Assembly: GCA_014381555.1 (NCBI GenBank) | Contig: JACNLO010000055.1 | Coordinates: 1-39,261, forward strand | DNA length: 39,261 bases | From: Planctomycetota bacterium | Lineage (GTDB): Bacteria > Planctomycetota > Phycisphaerae > Phycisphaerales > SM1A02 | Direction of reading: 5' to 3' | Part shown: positions 32,575-39,261 of the stretch, in pieces | Numbering within the stretch: position 1 is the first letter of the stretch | Layout of the letters: each line of letters starts with the position of its first letter | Made by a program: the position numbers and the translations under genes | Notes under the pieces: model-generated | Database searches by the model: none | The model's input: only the letters and a program-made list of their open reading frames with translations | What the model was told of the DNA's origin: nothing

Positions 32575-33957
32575 TTAATTTCTTGGGTTCCCAAGATTTT
32601 GGCTATCTGAATTGTCAATGCCTCCACGGGAACCTCTAGGTGTAGGATTGTATTTTTGACCTTTTCCTTTATCTTTATCTTTTTCCCCTTTAGGTGAAGA
32701 AGCGCCTTCAAGTGATATCCCACCCTTGTTTGCCTTAGAAGAGTTAGAAGAGTCTGGGAAGTATGATTCATGCTCTGATTGTGGAACCCAACGTCTTGAC
32801 CCATCAAGTTCGAGAAATTGTTCTGGGGAAAGAATTGCACGTAGCATTTCGATATATCTTTTGCCAAGTTCTTCACGTTTCTTAAAGACTTCTCGAGTTG
32901 GATCTACAATTTTTTGAGGTGTGCCACCATTTCGGCGTACTTGTCCAGCCAATTCCCTGTTTCGGTGCATTTCTGGTTCATACTGCCTTGTTTTTTCTAG
33001 AAGATCAAAATTGATGATTTCAAGCTCTTGAAGATAACTTGCTTGGAGTTGAAGAATTTGCGCTCTGATTCCCTCAGAGTAAGATTCTTTTTCTGCCGCT
33101 TGGCTAAGGATTCTTTCTGCCGGTGTTCGCCGATAGATTCGTGTATACCCACGTTTAAGCGCTCGCAATCTAAAATCTTCACTGTCATTTCTACCAAGAT
33201 TTCCAGAGATAATTTCAATGTATCGATCATTCAAATTTCTAACTTCTACTCTTGCCTTAATACTATTGTTTACAAGATTGGGTGAACGCCTATCATTCCC
33301 TTCTAGGATTTTGTCAAACAACTTTTTTGGATTACCTCGAAGGATTGCGTCCCGATTTCGCATAGCAATATCGAGAGCAACCGCATATTCTTCTAGTTGA
33401 CCTTGGATTAATTCTTCTGAGGATGGAGACAGTTTTGTATCTCTCACAATTTGGAAGAGGTCTACAGATTCCCCGCTGAGTCGACCTTTGCTTATATGTT
33501 TTTCACGGTAGAGCCTTTGGGCAAATGAAGGCCAAAGTTTTCGTTGATTGCCCACAAGAATGACTTGTACATTTTCGAGTAAACCATCATCGAGATGTCG
33601 CTTTTCGATGAGCCAGTCGCTCAGTGCATTAAGAATTGGCTCAAGTGTCTCAACAGTTGTCGCAGGTGGTTTGTTTCGAAGCTCTTCTGCAACTTTGTCC
33701 ATTCGCTCTTGGGTTGCAGCCCATCCTGCTTGAAAATCGTCTTCGTAAGAATCGAACATTGCTTCCACGATGACTTCTTGTGTATCGTCAAGGTTGAGAC
33801 CTTCAGCAAATACAACGAGATCTCGTGCCATATACTCCGGCTGGGTTGCTTCAACCATATATTCAAATTGGCTCAGAGCCGTGTTTGTAATGAAGTGGAG
33901 TGAAAAGACAGCAAATAGAGCTATAAAGGGCGTTTTATGCGTTTTTTTTACAGACAT
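32575..33957 (-). CDS. secreted helical protein with LTXXQ/Spy-like segments, first gene of the gsp operon
   Basis: A 460-residue exported protein. The signal peptide is about residues 1-29 (FIALFAVFSLHFITNTALSQ). The mature chain is nearly all charged amphipathic helix, with motifs of the Spy/CpxP/LTXXQ kind: FAEGLNLDDTQEVIVEAMFD near the start and RAILSPEQFLELDG near the end. The C-terminal 55 residues are low complexity, rich in Ser, Gly and Lys (KGEKDKDKGKGQKY). It lies 12 bp before gspE and is the first gene of the unit, with AAGGA before its ATG. It might be a periplasmic chaperone for the secretion system or its substrates; that is inference. I do not recognise a named family member. 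Confidence 0.75.
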   Translation of the reverse strand: MSVKKTHKTPFIALFAVFSLHFITNTALSQFEYMVEATQPEYMARDLVVFAEGLNLDDTQEVIVEAMFDSYEDDFQAGWAATQERMDKVAEELRNKPPATTVETLEPILNALSDWLIEKRHLDDGLLENVQVILVGNQRKLWPSFAQRLYREKHISKGRLSGESVDLFQIVRDTKLSPSSEELIQGQLEEYAVALDIAMRNRDAILRGNPKKLFDKILEGNDRRSPNLVNNSIKARVEVRNLNDRYIEIISGNLGRNDSEDFRLRALKRGYTRIYRRTPAERILSQAAEKESYSEGIRAQILQLQASYLQELEIINFDLLEKTRQYEPEMHRNRELAGQVRRNGGTPQKIVDPTREVFKKREELGKRYIEMLRAILSPEQFLELDGSRRWVPQSEHESYFPDSSNSSKANKGGISLEGASSPKGEKDKDKGKGQKYNPTPRGSRGGIDNSDSQNLGNPRN

Positions 33958-34084
33958 TGGGGTTCCTTCTCTAATACGAAATTAGGTTGAATTACACTTT
34001 CGACCGTTCTTACGAGCCAGTTCAACGCATCTGACAAATAAATATGACGGGCTTTTTTAGTAGATTTGCTATCGGACGACATGA

Positions 34085-34801
34085 TTAAGAGGTAGAGATT
34101 GTGCGTTGTTCAATACGCTTTTCTGAGGTAGTAACAACAATACGGTCAACAAAAATTGAAGGGGTGTGCACTTCGTCTGGGTCAAATGTGCCGGTAGGAA
34201 CGATTTCTTCTACTTCAGCGATAGTTGTTTTTCCAGAAGTTGCGACCATTGGATTGAAGTTTCGTGCTGTTTTGCGATAAATCAAATTGCCGTCTTCATC
34301 TGCTTTCCACGCTTTTACAAGCGATATATCTGAAACGATTCCACGTTCTAATAAATACGTTTCTCCATCAAAATCCATGGTTTCTTTTCCCTCAGCGATA
34401 ACTGTGCCTACGCCAGTTTTTGTATAGAACCCTGGGATACCCGCGCCTCCTGCTCGTAGACGCTCCGCAAGTGTTCCTTGCGGGCAAAATTCAATATCAA
34501 GTTCTTTTGCCATGAATTGACGTTCAAACTCAGCATTTTCACCTACATAGGAACTGAGCATTTTTTTAATTTGCTTTGTTTGAAGAAGGAGACCCAATCC
34601 CCAATCATCTACTCCAGCATTATTCGAAACGCATGTCAAATTCTGCACGCCACTATCACGAAGTGCAATGATGAGTTGCTCGGGAATTCCACACAATCCG
34701 AATCCGCCAACAGCAACCATCATGCCATCCGTAACTAAACCATCGAGTGCTTCTGCCGCTGTTTTATATATTTTGTTTGCCATAGTTGCATCATACGACA
34801 T
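34085..34801 (-). CDS. scoA: 3-oxoacid CoA-transferase subunit A
   Basis: A 238-residue alpha subunit of succinyl-CoA:3-oxoacid (or acetoacetate) CoA-transferase. Family blocks are DGMMVAVGGFGLCGIPEQLI, LTCVSNNAGVDDWGLGLLL, the KMLSSYVGENAEFERQF segment, ELDIEFCPQGTLAERLRAGG and AGIPGFYTKTGVGT. In two-subunit enzymes the catalytic glutamate is in subunit B. No subunit B lies on either side: upstream is an ABC permease and downstream the gsp cluster. I use the ATG at 34801 because AGGTGG precedes it at a good distance; an alternative ATG is at 34783. It may be the last gene of the ABC operon, 18 bp after the permease. Confidence 0.93.
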   Translation of the reverse strand: MSYDATMANKIYKTAAEALDGLVTDGMMVAVGGFGLCGIPEQLIIALRDSGVQNLTCVSNNAGVDDWGLGLLLQTKQIKKMLSSYVGENAEFERQFMAKELDIEFCPQGTLAERLRAGGAGIPGFYTKTGVGTVIAEGKETMDFDGETYLLERGIVSDISLVKAWKADEDGNLIYRKTARNFNPMVATSGKTTIAEVEEIVPTGTFDPDEVHTPSIFVDRIVVTTSEKRIEQRTISTS

Positions 34802-34819
34802 TGCCCCACCTTTCAGTGG

Positions 34820-36142
34820 CTACCCTTGCCGAATCCACTTCACTAATTGGAGAATATTTGGAGGTTTTCCTTGTATTAGGATTCCAATTCTGAATATGCG
34901 AGCACACATCCAGAGCATTGCTATTACAGAACCCAAACCAATTCCAATAGACAGAATGACTTGCCAGAGGGCAACGGGTTCAGTTGATGCAGTCACACGG
35001 AGAATCATGACAAATGGCAAAAGAGGTGGAGTAAAACTTGAGATGGTTGCAATCATTCCATTTGGGTGCTCTGCTAAGACTGGCCAAAGTGCCAAGGGGA
35101 TAATTAGAATAAGCATTACTGGCCCCATCAAGGATTGCGCATCTCGTAATTCGCTGACGGCACTTCCAACGGCAGCCATAATTGTTGCAATCATGAAATA
35201 CGCGATAACAAAAAATATTACGAACATGAGCAAGTGTGCAAATGGAATTAGATCAAGTAGAGCAAAGGTGACAAGGCCTGCCAGAGCAGCAGAACCATAC
35301 ATGCAAAGGATTACAGCGCTCACACCAGCTTGTCCGAGAATTTTTCCTGCAAGTAATTGCATTGGGCTAATTGCACTTAACAATACTTCCATAACCTTGT
35401 TGCTTTTTTCTTCGATTGTTGTTGTTAACAAACAATTGCCACTGGTAAATGTTGCAATCCAAAGTAGCATCATGAAAGCCATCGGGATAATACGCCGTGC
35501 AAATTCGTTGTCTCTTTCTTCACCTCCATCGTCAGAAAGTCTAGTTGCAATTGTACGAGGGCGCCTAACTAAATCATGGATGTCTTTTGGTTCGTGACCA
35601 AGACGGCGTAATCGGACATTTACAACAGATTGTGATGTTGCCCTAGTTAATATGTCCATGTGGTTTGGCGAAAAACTGCTTGGTATAAACAGTGATAACT
35701 GTTCATCCGATTCATCATCTTGAATAATTGAATCTGGTACGACAATAAGTCCAACATAATCTCCGTTTCGAACTTGGTCTTTTAATGAATCGAGATTTTC
35801 ATTCGGAGCAACAAGAATAGAGATGTCTGTCTGAGAGTTGTTCCCGAGCATTGCGCTTGCGATGGGGTCATTTGTAATTACATCTGGGAGTTGGTCTGCA
35901 ACCTCTTCAATTGAGGTAATGCCTTTTGAGATTTGGGTTTCAAGCTCGACCACAACATCATTAGGCGCAACAAGAACGATAGTTCCTTGAAGAGGGGTTG
36001 TATTTGAGTCCATCATTAGAGGTATAACGAGAATAAAAAGTGCCATCATTAGAATGGGCATAACAATTGCGCCAAGCACAAAAGCTTTTGTCATTGCAGT
36101 GTGTCGAAATTCTCTCCAAGCAACGGTAAGAATTTTATGCAT
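34820..36142 (-). CDS. ABC-2 type permease, NatB/YhaP-like
   Basis: A 440-residue membrane subunit of an ABC exporter. One helix near the N-terminus (AFVLGAIVMPILMMALFILV) is followed by an extracytoplasmic domain of about 190 residues and then about five or six helices (FMMLLWIATFTSGNCLLTTT, the EEKSNKVMEVLLSAISPMQL amphipathic segment, LLMFVIFFVIAYFMIATIMA). EEKSNKVMEVLLS-type motifs are typical of NatB-like ABC-2 permeases. The start overlaps the end of the ATPase gene by eight bases. The substrate is unknown; NatAB exports sodium in Bacillus, but homologues vary. Confidence 0.88.
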   Translation of the reverse strand: MHKILTVAWREFRHTAMTKAFVLGAIVMPILMMALFILVIPLMMDSNTTPLQGTIVLVAPNDVVVELETQISKGITSIEEVADQLPDVITNDPIASAMLGNNSQTDISILVAPNENLDSLKDQVRNGDYVGLIVVPDSIIQDDESDEQLSLFIPSSFSPNHMDILTRATSQSVVNVRLRRLGHEPKDIHDLVRRPRTIATRLSDDGGEERDNEFARRIIPMAFMMLLWIATFTSGNCLLTTTIEEKSNKVMEVLLSAISPMQLLAGKILGQAGVSAVILCMYGSAALAGLVTFALLDLIPFAHLLMFVIFFVIAYFMIATIMAAVGSAVSELRDAQSLMGPVMLILIIPLALWPVLAEHPNGMIATISSFTPPLLPFVMILRVTASTEPVALWQVILSIGIGLGSVIAMLWMCARIFRIGILIQGKPPNILQLVKWIRQG

Positions 36143-37085
36143 GGTCTAGCTCCATGCGAATTGCTTCGGCTGCTTCAGTTCCTCTACTGCGTGCGACTTG
36201 TTCAATAAAAATTTCATCGAGAGATGGTTTCGAAATTTGAGCAGATCGTACTGGTGTGAATGCAACGACCTTTTGCAGAACATCAATCGGATTGGCGTCT
36301 TCATGAATCCGCAGATTCACTCTCTTGTTTTTTTCTGACATAGATATGTTGGCAATGCCTGCAATGGAGTCAAAACATACGGAAGGATCTACAGTTTCCA
36401 CTTGTACAATTCTTGGGTCGAATTGTTCTTGGATTGAGCCTAATGAACCATCTAGGACCTTAACTCCTTGATCAATCATTACTATTCGGTCGCATATTTG
36501 TTCTGCTTGGTGTAGTACATGCGTTGAAAACAAAATTGTGCGACCTTCTTTGTGAAGGTCATTGATAACAGAGCCAATCACCTTTGCATTAACCGGGTCA
36601 AGTCCAGAAAACGGTTCGTCAAGAATAATGAGTTCCGGCTCGTGGATTATCGCAGCAAGAAATTGAACTTTTTGTTGCATTCCCTTGCTTAGCTCTTCAC
36701 ATTTCTTATGCTGTACATCTGGCAAATCGATTCGTTCAAGCCACTCGGCGATTGTTTTTTTTAATGAAGAGCCATACATACCCTTTAGGTTCGCGATGTA
36801 CTCGATAAATTTAGCGACTTTCATTTTTCGATAGACGCCACGTTCTTCAGGAAGGTAACCAATTCGATCTTTTGCTTTGAGTGCAGTTGTTCCAAGTACA
36901 TCAATCGACCCAGAATCGGCATGAATGATGGACATAATCATTCGAATAGTTGTGCTTTTTCCAGCACCATTCGGTCCGAGGAATCCGCACATAGACCCCT
37001 GAGCAATGTCTAATTCGAGGTGTTGTACTGCTTTTGTGTCTCCGAATGATTTGGAGATGCCTTGAAGATGAATTGCACAGTTCAT
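36135..37085 (-). CDS. ABC transporter ATP-binding protein, NatA-like
   Basis: The 316-residue nucleotide-binding subunit paired with the permease that follows. Motifs in order: Walker A GPNGAGKSTTIRM, Q-loop region YLPEERGVYRKMKV, signature LSKGMQQKVQFLAAI, Walker B LIILDEPFSGLDP and the switch His in LFSTHVLHQAEQ. The signature reads LSKGM instead of LSGGQ, which is common in this NatA-like group. The C-terminal 80 residues form the extra beta domain typical of these proteins. It overlaps the gene before it by four bases and the permease by eight, so the three are translated together. Confidence 0.95.
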   Translation of the reverse strand: MNCAIHLQGISKSFGDTKAVQHLELDIAQGSMCGFLGPNGAGKSTTIRMIMSIIHADSGSIDVLGTTALKAKDRIGYLPEERGVYRKMKVAKFIEYIANLKGMYGSSLKKTIAEWLERIDLPDVQHKKCEELSKGMQQKVQFLAAIIHEPELIILDEPFSGLDPVNAKVIGSVINDLHKEGRTILFSTHVLHQAEQICDRIVMIDQGVKVLDGSLGSIQEQFDPRIVQVETVDPSVCFDSIAGIANISMSEKNKRVNLRIHEDANPIDVLQKVVAFTPVRSAQISKPSLDEIFIEQVARSRGTEAAEAIRMELDHA

Positions 37086-37873
37086 TCTTTTTCTCGGAGG
37101 TTAATGACCTCTGTCGGCAGAGCGAACAAAGAATCACTTGCTTTATTTAAAGCGATTCGATCAAGCTTCAAAGTAATTGTGGTGTTACCTCTACTAAAGA
37201 CAACAGTATGAAAAAGAAGGAGATCTTCTATTCTTTCCCAGTCTCTAAAATAGATATCTACCGTTACATCGCCCTTGTTTGTTTTCTCTACAGTACGTCT
37301 GCCTTTTGGGCGATGTGTTTTCTTAGAGAAGAATGCGAGTTGTTCTTTCTCTCCCTTTTTTTCTATTTGTATTATCCAACACTGTTCTCCATCAAATTCT
37401 TCACTACCAACAACTTTCATATCGCTCAACTGCGTTGGCAACATGGTGAACCACTCAAGCCAGTTCATTTGCTGAACTTTTTGCGACAGTGACTTAGAGT
37501 CTATGATGTTCCAAGTAATCTTCCCGTCCTTCCCAAGGTTCTGCTCCCACGCGATTACACCGTCCGAACCAAATCGTGATTGTCCTATTCCGAGATAGGT
37601 CATAACTCCAAGCACCTTTCCACCGGTTTGGGTTGCTAGTTCGATCTCTACCACTGGGCGATTATCAGGTAATCGCATGACTCCATGAAGTTGGAAAGAA
37701 GATAGAGCGTTTAGTTGTTTACGCCCTCCAATTGATTGAATGGCTAAAGAGAGCAATGCTTCTGGTGTTTGAGTTGCCTCGTCGCGTGGTGTCTGCAAGG
37801 GAGTACTTTGGGTTGCTTGGGCAAAGCCGGTGAGGATGCAAGTTGCTATAGCAAATGGGAGGAATCGTTTCAC
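37082..37873 (-). CDS. periplasmic LolA-like protein, first gene of the ABC unit
   Basis: A 263-residue exported protein with a signal peptide (KRFLPFAIATCILTGFAQAT). The chain is beta-rich, with repeated strand patterns (GVMRLPDNRPVVEIELATQT, CWIIQIEKKGEKEQLAFFSK, VDIYFRDWERIEDLLLFHTV), as in the LolA/LolB-like fold (outer-membrane lipoprotein-sorting type). ALLSLAIQSIGGRKQLNALS at the start of the mature part is also typical. Family membership is a pattern-level judgement. It overlaps the ATPase gene by four bases, suggesting a functional link with the ABC exporter. Confidence 0.75.
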   Translation of the reverse strand: MKRFLPFAIATCILTGFAQATQSTPLQTPRDEATQTPEALLSLAIQSIGGRKQLNALSSFQLHGVMRLPDNRPVVEIELATQTGGKVLGVMTYLGIGQSRFGSDGVIAWEQNLGKDGKITWNIIDSKSLSQKVQQMNWLEWFTMLPTQLSDMKVVGSEEFDGEQCWIIQIEKKGEKEQLAFFSKKTHRPKGRRTVEKTNKGDVTVDIYFRDWERIEDLLLFHTVVFSRGNTTITLKLDRIALNKASDSLFALPTEVINLREKE

Positions 37874-37876
37874 AGT

Positions 37877-37905
37877 TTGTTATCCTAGTCGTTTTCAGCG
37901 ATACT
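37877..37905 (+). promoter_or_regulatory. possible sigma70-like promoter for metH
   Basis: TTGTTA (37877-37882) and GATACT (37900-37905) are 17 bp apart in the 111-bp gap before metH. The resulting leader would be about 70 nt. I see neither cobalamin nor SAM riboswitch elements in it. Confidence 0.35.
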
Positions 37906-37984
37906 AACCAAAAAAACCCTATATCCATTTATCCGGATTAACAGTTGAAAGAATCCCAGAGGCACAGTACGCTTCACCAATCAA

Positions 37985-39261
37985 ATGAAAAGTTCTATTG
38001 CACAATCAATTCAATCGGGTCTGTTTGTTCTAGATGGTGCAATGGGGACAGCGATCCAGGCTTTAAATATTGACATCCAGAGCGATTATCTAGGTAGAGA
38101 AAACTGTATTGATATTTTAACTCGAAGTCGACCAGATATCGTCCGGTCCATCCACGAATCATTTTTAGCGGTTGGTGTCGATGCTATCGAAACAAATACA
38201 TTTGGTGCGAACCGTTTGGTTCTTTCAGAGTTTGATGACGAAGTAGCGTCTTGGGCTTATGAACTAAATGTTCAATCCGCCAACATTGCTCGGGAAGCGT
38301 GCGATGGCGTTCAAGGTGATAGGTTTGTGCTTGGTTCGATGGGTCCAGGTACGAAACTCATTTCGCTTGGGCAAACCACGTGGAACGAAATGTATGATTC
38401 ATACTCCGAGCAAGCACGAGGTTTAATCGAAGGTGGTGTGGACGCGTTTTTGATTGAGACATGTCAAGATATTCTTCAAGTGAAATGCGCAATAAATGCG
38501 TGCATGGATGCACTTGCAATCGCGGGGAAGACAACCGATGACATTCCAATTTTGGTAAGCATCACCATCGAGACTACAGGTTCGATGCTTGTTGGTAGTG
38601 ATTTACAAACTGTTGTCCACACTCTTAAGCCATACCCTATTTTGTCACTTGGTTTGAATTGTGCTACTGGACCAGACCTGATGGAACCTCACATTGCATG
38701 GCTTGCAAAACATTGGGATGGTTTTATTTCCGTTGTTCCAAACGCTGGTTTGCCAGAAATGGTGGAAGGGATTGCACACTTTCCACTTTCGCCACATGCG
38801 TATGGCGTCTCAATGAAAAGGTTTGTAGAGCATTATGGAGTAGATATTGTCGGTGGATGTTGCGGAACAACCCCCGAACACCTTGCCTCTTTTATCAAGC
38901 AAAAACCTGACAAAAAAACACGTGCTTGTGATGCGCTGTTACCTTGTGCTACGAGTTTATATTCTCCAGTTGAGTTTAAGCAAGATACATCAATTCTGAT
39001 TATTGCAGAAAGAACCAATGCAAATGGCTCACGTAAATTTAAACGATTACTAGAAGAAGAACAATGGGATGGATTGGTGGAGATGGCACGTGAGGAACTT
39101 TCAGGTGGCGCGCATGTGCTTGATGTTTGTGTTGATTACGTAGGTCGAGATGGAGTCAACGATATGGAAGAAATTGTTGGTCGCCTTTGCCAGCAAGTGG
39201 ATGCGCCCCTCATGCTTGACTCTACCGATGCAAAAGCTATTGAGGCTGGTCTTAAACGAGC
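37985..39261 (+). CDS. metH: methionine synthase (cobalamin-dependent), 5' part, cut by the window end
   Basis: The first 425 residues of an enzyme that normally has about 1,200. It methylates homocysteine to methionine through cobalamin with methyltetrahydrofolate. The homocysteine-binding barrel opens with VLDGAMGTAIQALNID, then VDAIETNTFGANR. The zinc ligands are C226 (LGLNCATGP) and C292/C293 (DIVGGCCGTTPEH). From about residue 335 the folate-binding domain begins: ILIIAERTNANGSRKFKRLL, then DVCVDYVGRDG and MLDSTDAKAIEAG. The frame stays open to the last base. The cobalamin and activation domains would lie outside the window. The ATG at 37985 has a weak ribosome-binding site. Confidence 0.96.
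   Translation, partial: MKSSIAQSIQSGLFVLDGAMGTAIQALNIDIQSDYLGRENCIDILTRSRPDIVRSIHESFLAVGVDAIETNTFGANRLVLSEFDDEVASWAYELNVQSANIAREACDGVQGDRFVLGSMGPGTKLISLGQTTWNEMYDSYSEQARGLIEGGVDAFLIETCQDILQVKCAINACMDALAIAGKTTDDIPILVSITIETTGSMLVGSDLQTVVHTLKPYPILSLGLNCATGPDLMEPHIAWLAKHWDGFISVVPNAGLPEMVEGIAHFPLSPHAYGVSMKRFVEHYGVDIVGGCCGTTPEHLASFIKQKPDKKTRACDALLPCATSLYSPVEFKQDTSILIIAERTNANGSRKFKRLLEEEQWDGLVEMAREELSGGAHVLDVCVDYVGRDGVNDMEEIVGRLCQQVDAPLMLDSTDAKAIEAGLKR

Noticed and set aside
33958-34084. Remnant of CoA-transferase subunit B
   Set aside because: The 127-bp gap shows no open frame or motif similar to subunit B.
34668-35597. A 309-codon plus-strand open frame opposite the ABC permease and scoA
   Set aside because: Antisense to two clearly coding genes; no motif or ribosome-binding site supports it.
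37874-37984. Cobalamin or SAM riboswitch before metH
   Set aside because: The 111-bp gap lacks the conserved box elements and is too short for a cobalamin riboswitch.

Overview
The window looks like a piece of bacterial chromosome with moderately low G+C (roughly 40-45% by eye). It is densely packed with genes, many overlapping through ATGA, GTGA or TAATG junctions. It holds housekeeping genes and one large secretion cluster, with no phage, insertion sequence, CRISPR or tRNA that I can see. Three traits fit a planctomycete of the Phycisphaerae type or a related didermic lineage: a class A RNase P RNA, a full type II secretion system with an enlarged secretin, and a peptide transporter carrying a pseudopilin-like insert. 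I infer this assignment from gene content only, and no marker in the window settles it.

Layout. 1-368: the 3' part of rnpB with a hairpin after it. 373-2256 (-): a secreted M28 metallopeptidase with a PDZ domain. 2301-5152 (+): gcvPA-gcvPB, the two-subunit glycine decarboxylase, divergent from the peptidase across only 44 bp. 5205-5293: an imperfect inverted repeat. 5313-6460 (-): pgsA-pgpA, two consecutive steps of phosphatidylglycerol synthesis. 6565-13099 (+): nuoJKLMN, the membrane-arm half of respiratory complex I, without nuoA-I. 13100-13906 (-): a multi-spanning membrane protein. 14047-19036 (+): a three-gene unit of a secreted thioredoxin-like DUF255 protein fused to a DsbD-alpha-like domain, a single-domain asparaginase homologue, and a POT peptide transporter.

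19042-33957 (-): a type II secretion locus. Read in its own direction it runs: Spy/LTXXQ-like secreted protein, gspE, gspF, gspG, gspH, gspI, gspJ, gspK, gspL-like, gspM-like, gspC-like, terminator, promoter, gspD, lipoprotein. All core inner-membrane, pseudopilin and secretin parts are present. The prepilin peptidase (GspO) is not in the window.

34085-37873 (-): a LolA-like periplasmic protein, a NatA/NatB-type ABC exporter, and subunit A of a 3-oxoacid CoA-transferase with no subunit B beside it. 37985-39261 (+): the 5' part of metH, cut by the window end.

The observation I would follow first is the POT transporter at 16961-19036. A soluble insert of about 215 residues between its last membrane helices carries the DPWG...GPD signature of GspG-type major pseudopilins, and the gene lies close to a complete type II secretion locus that encodes a real GspG.
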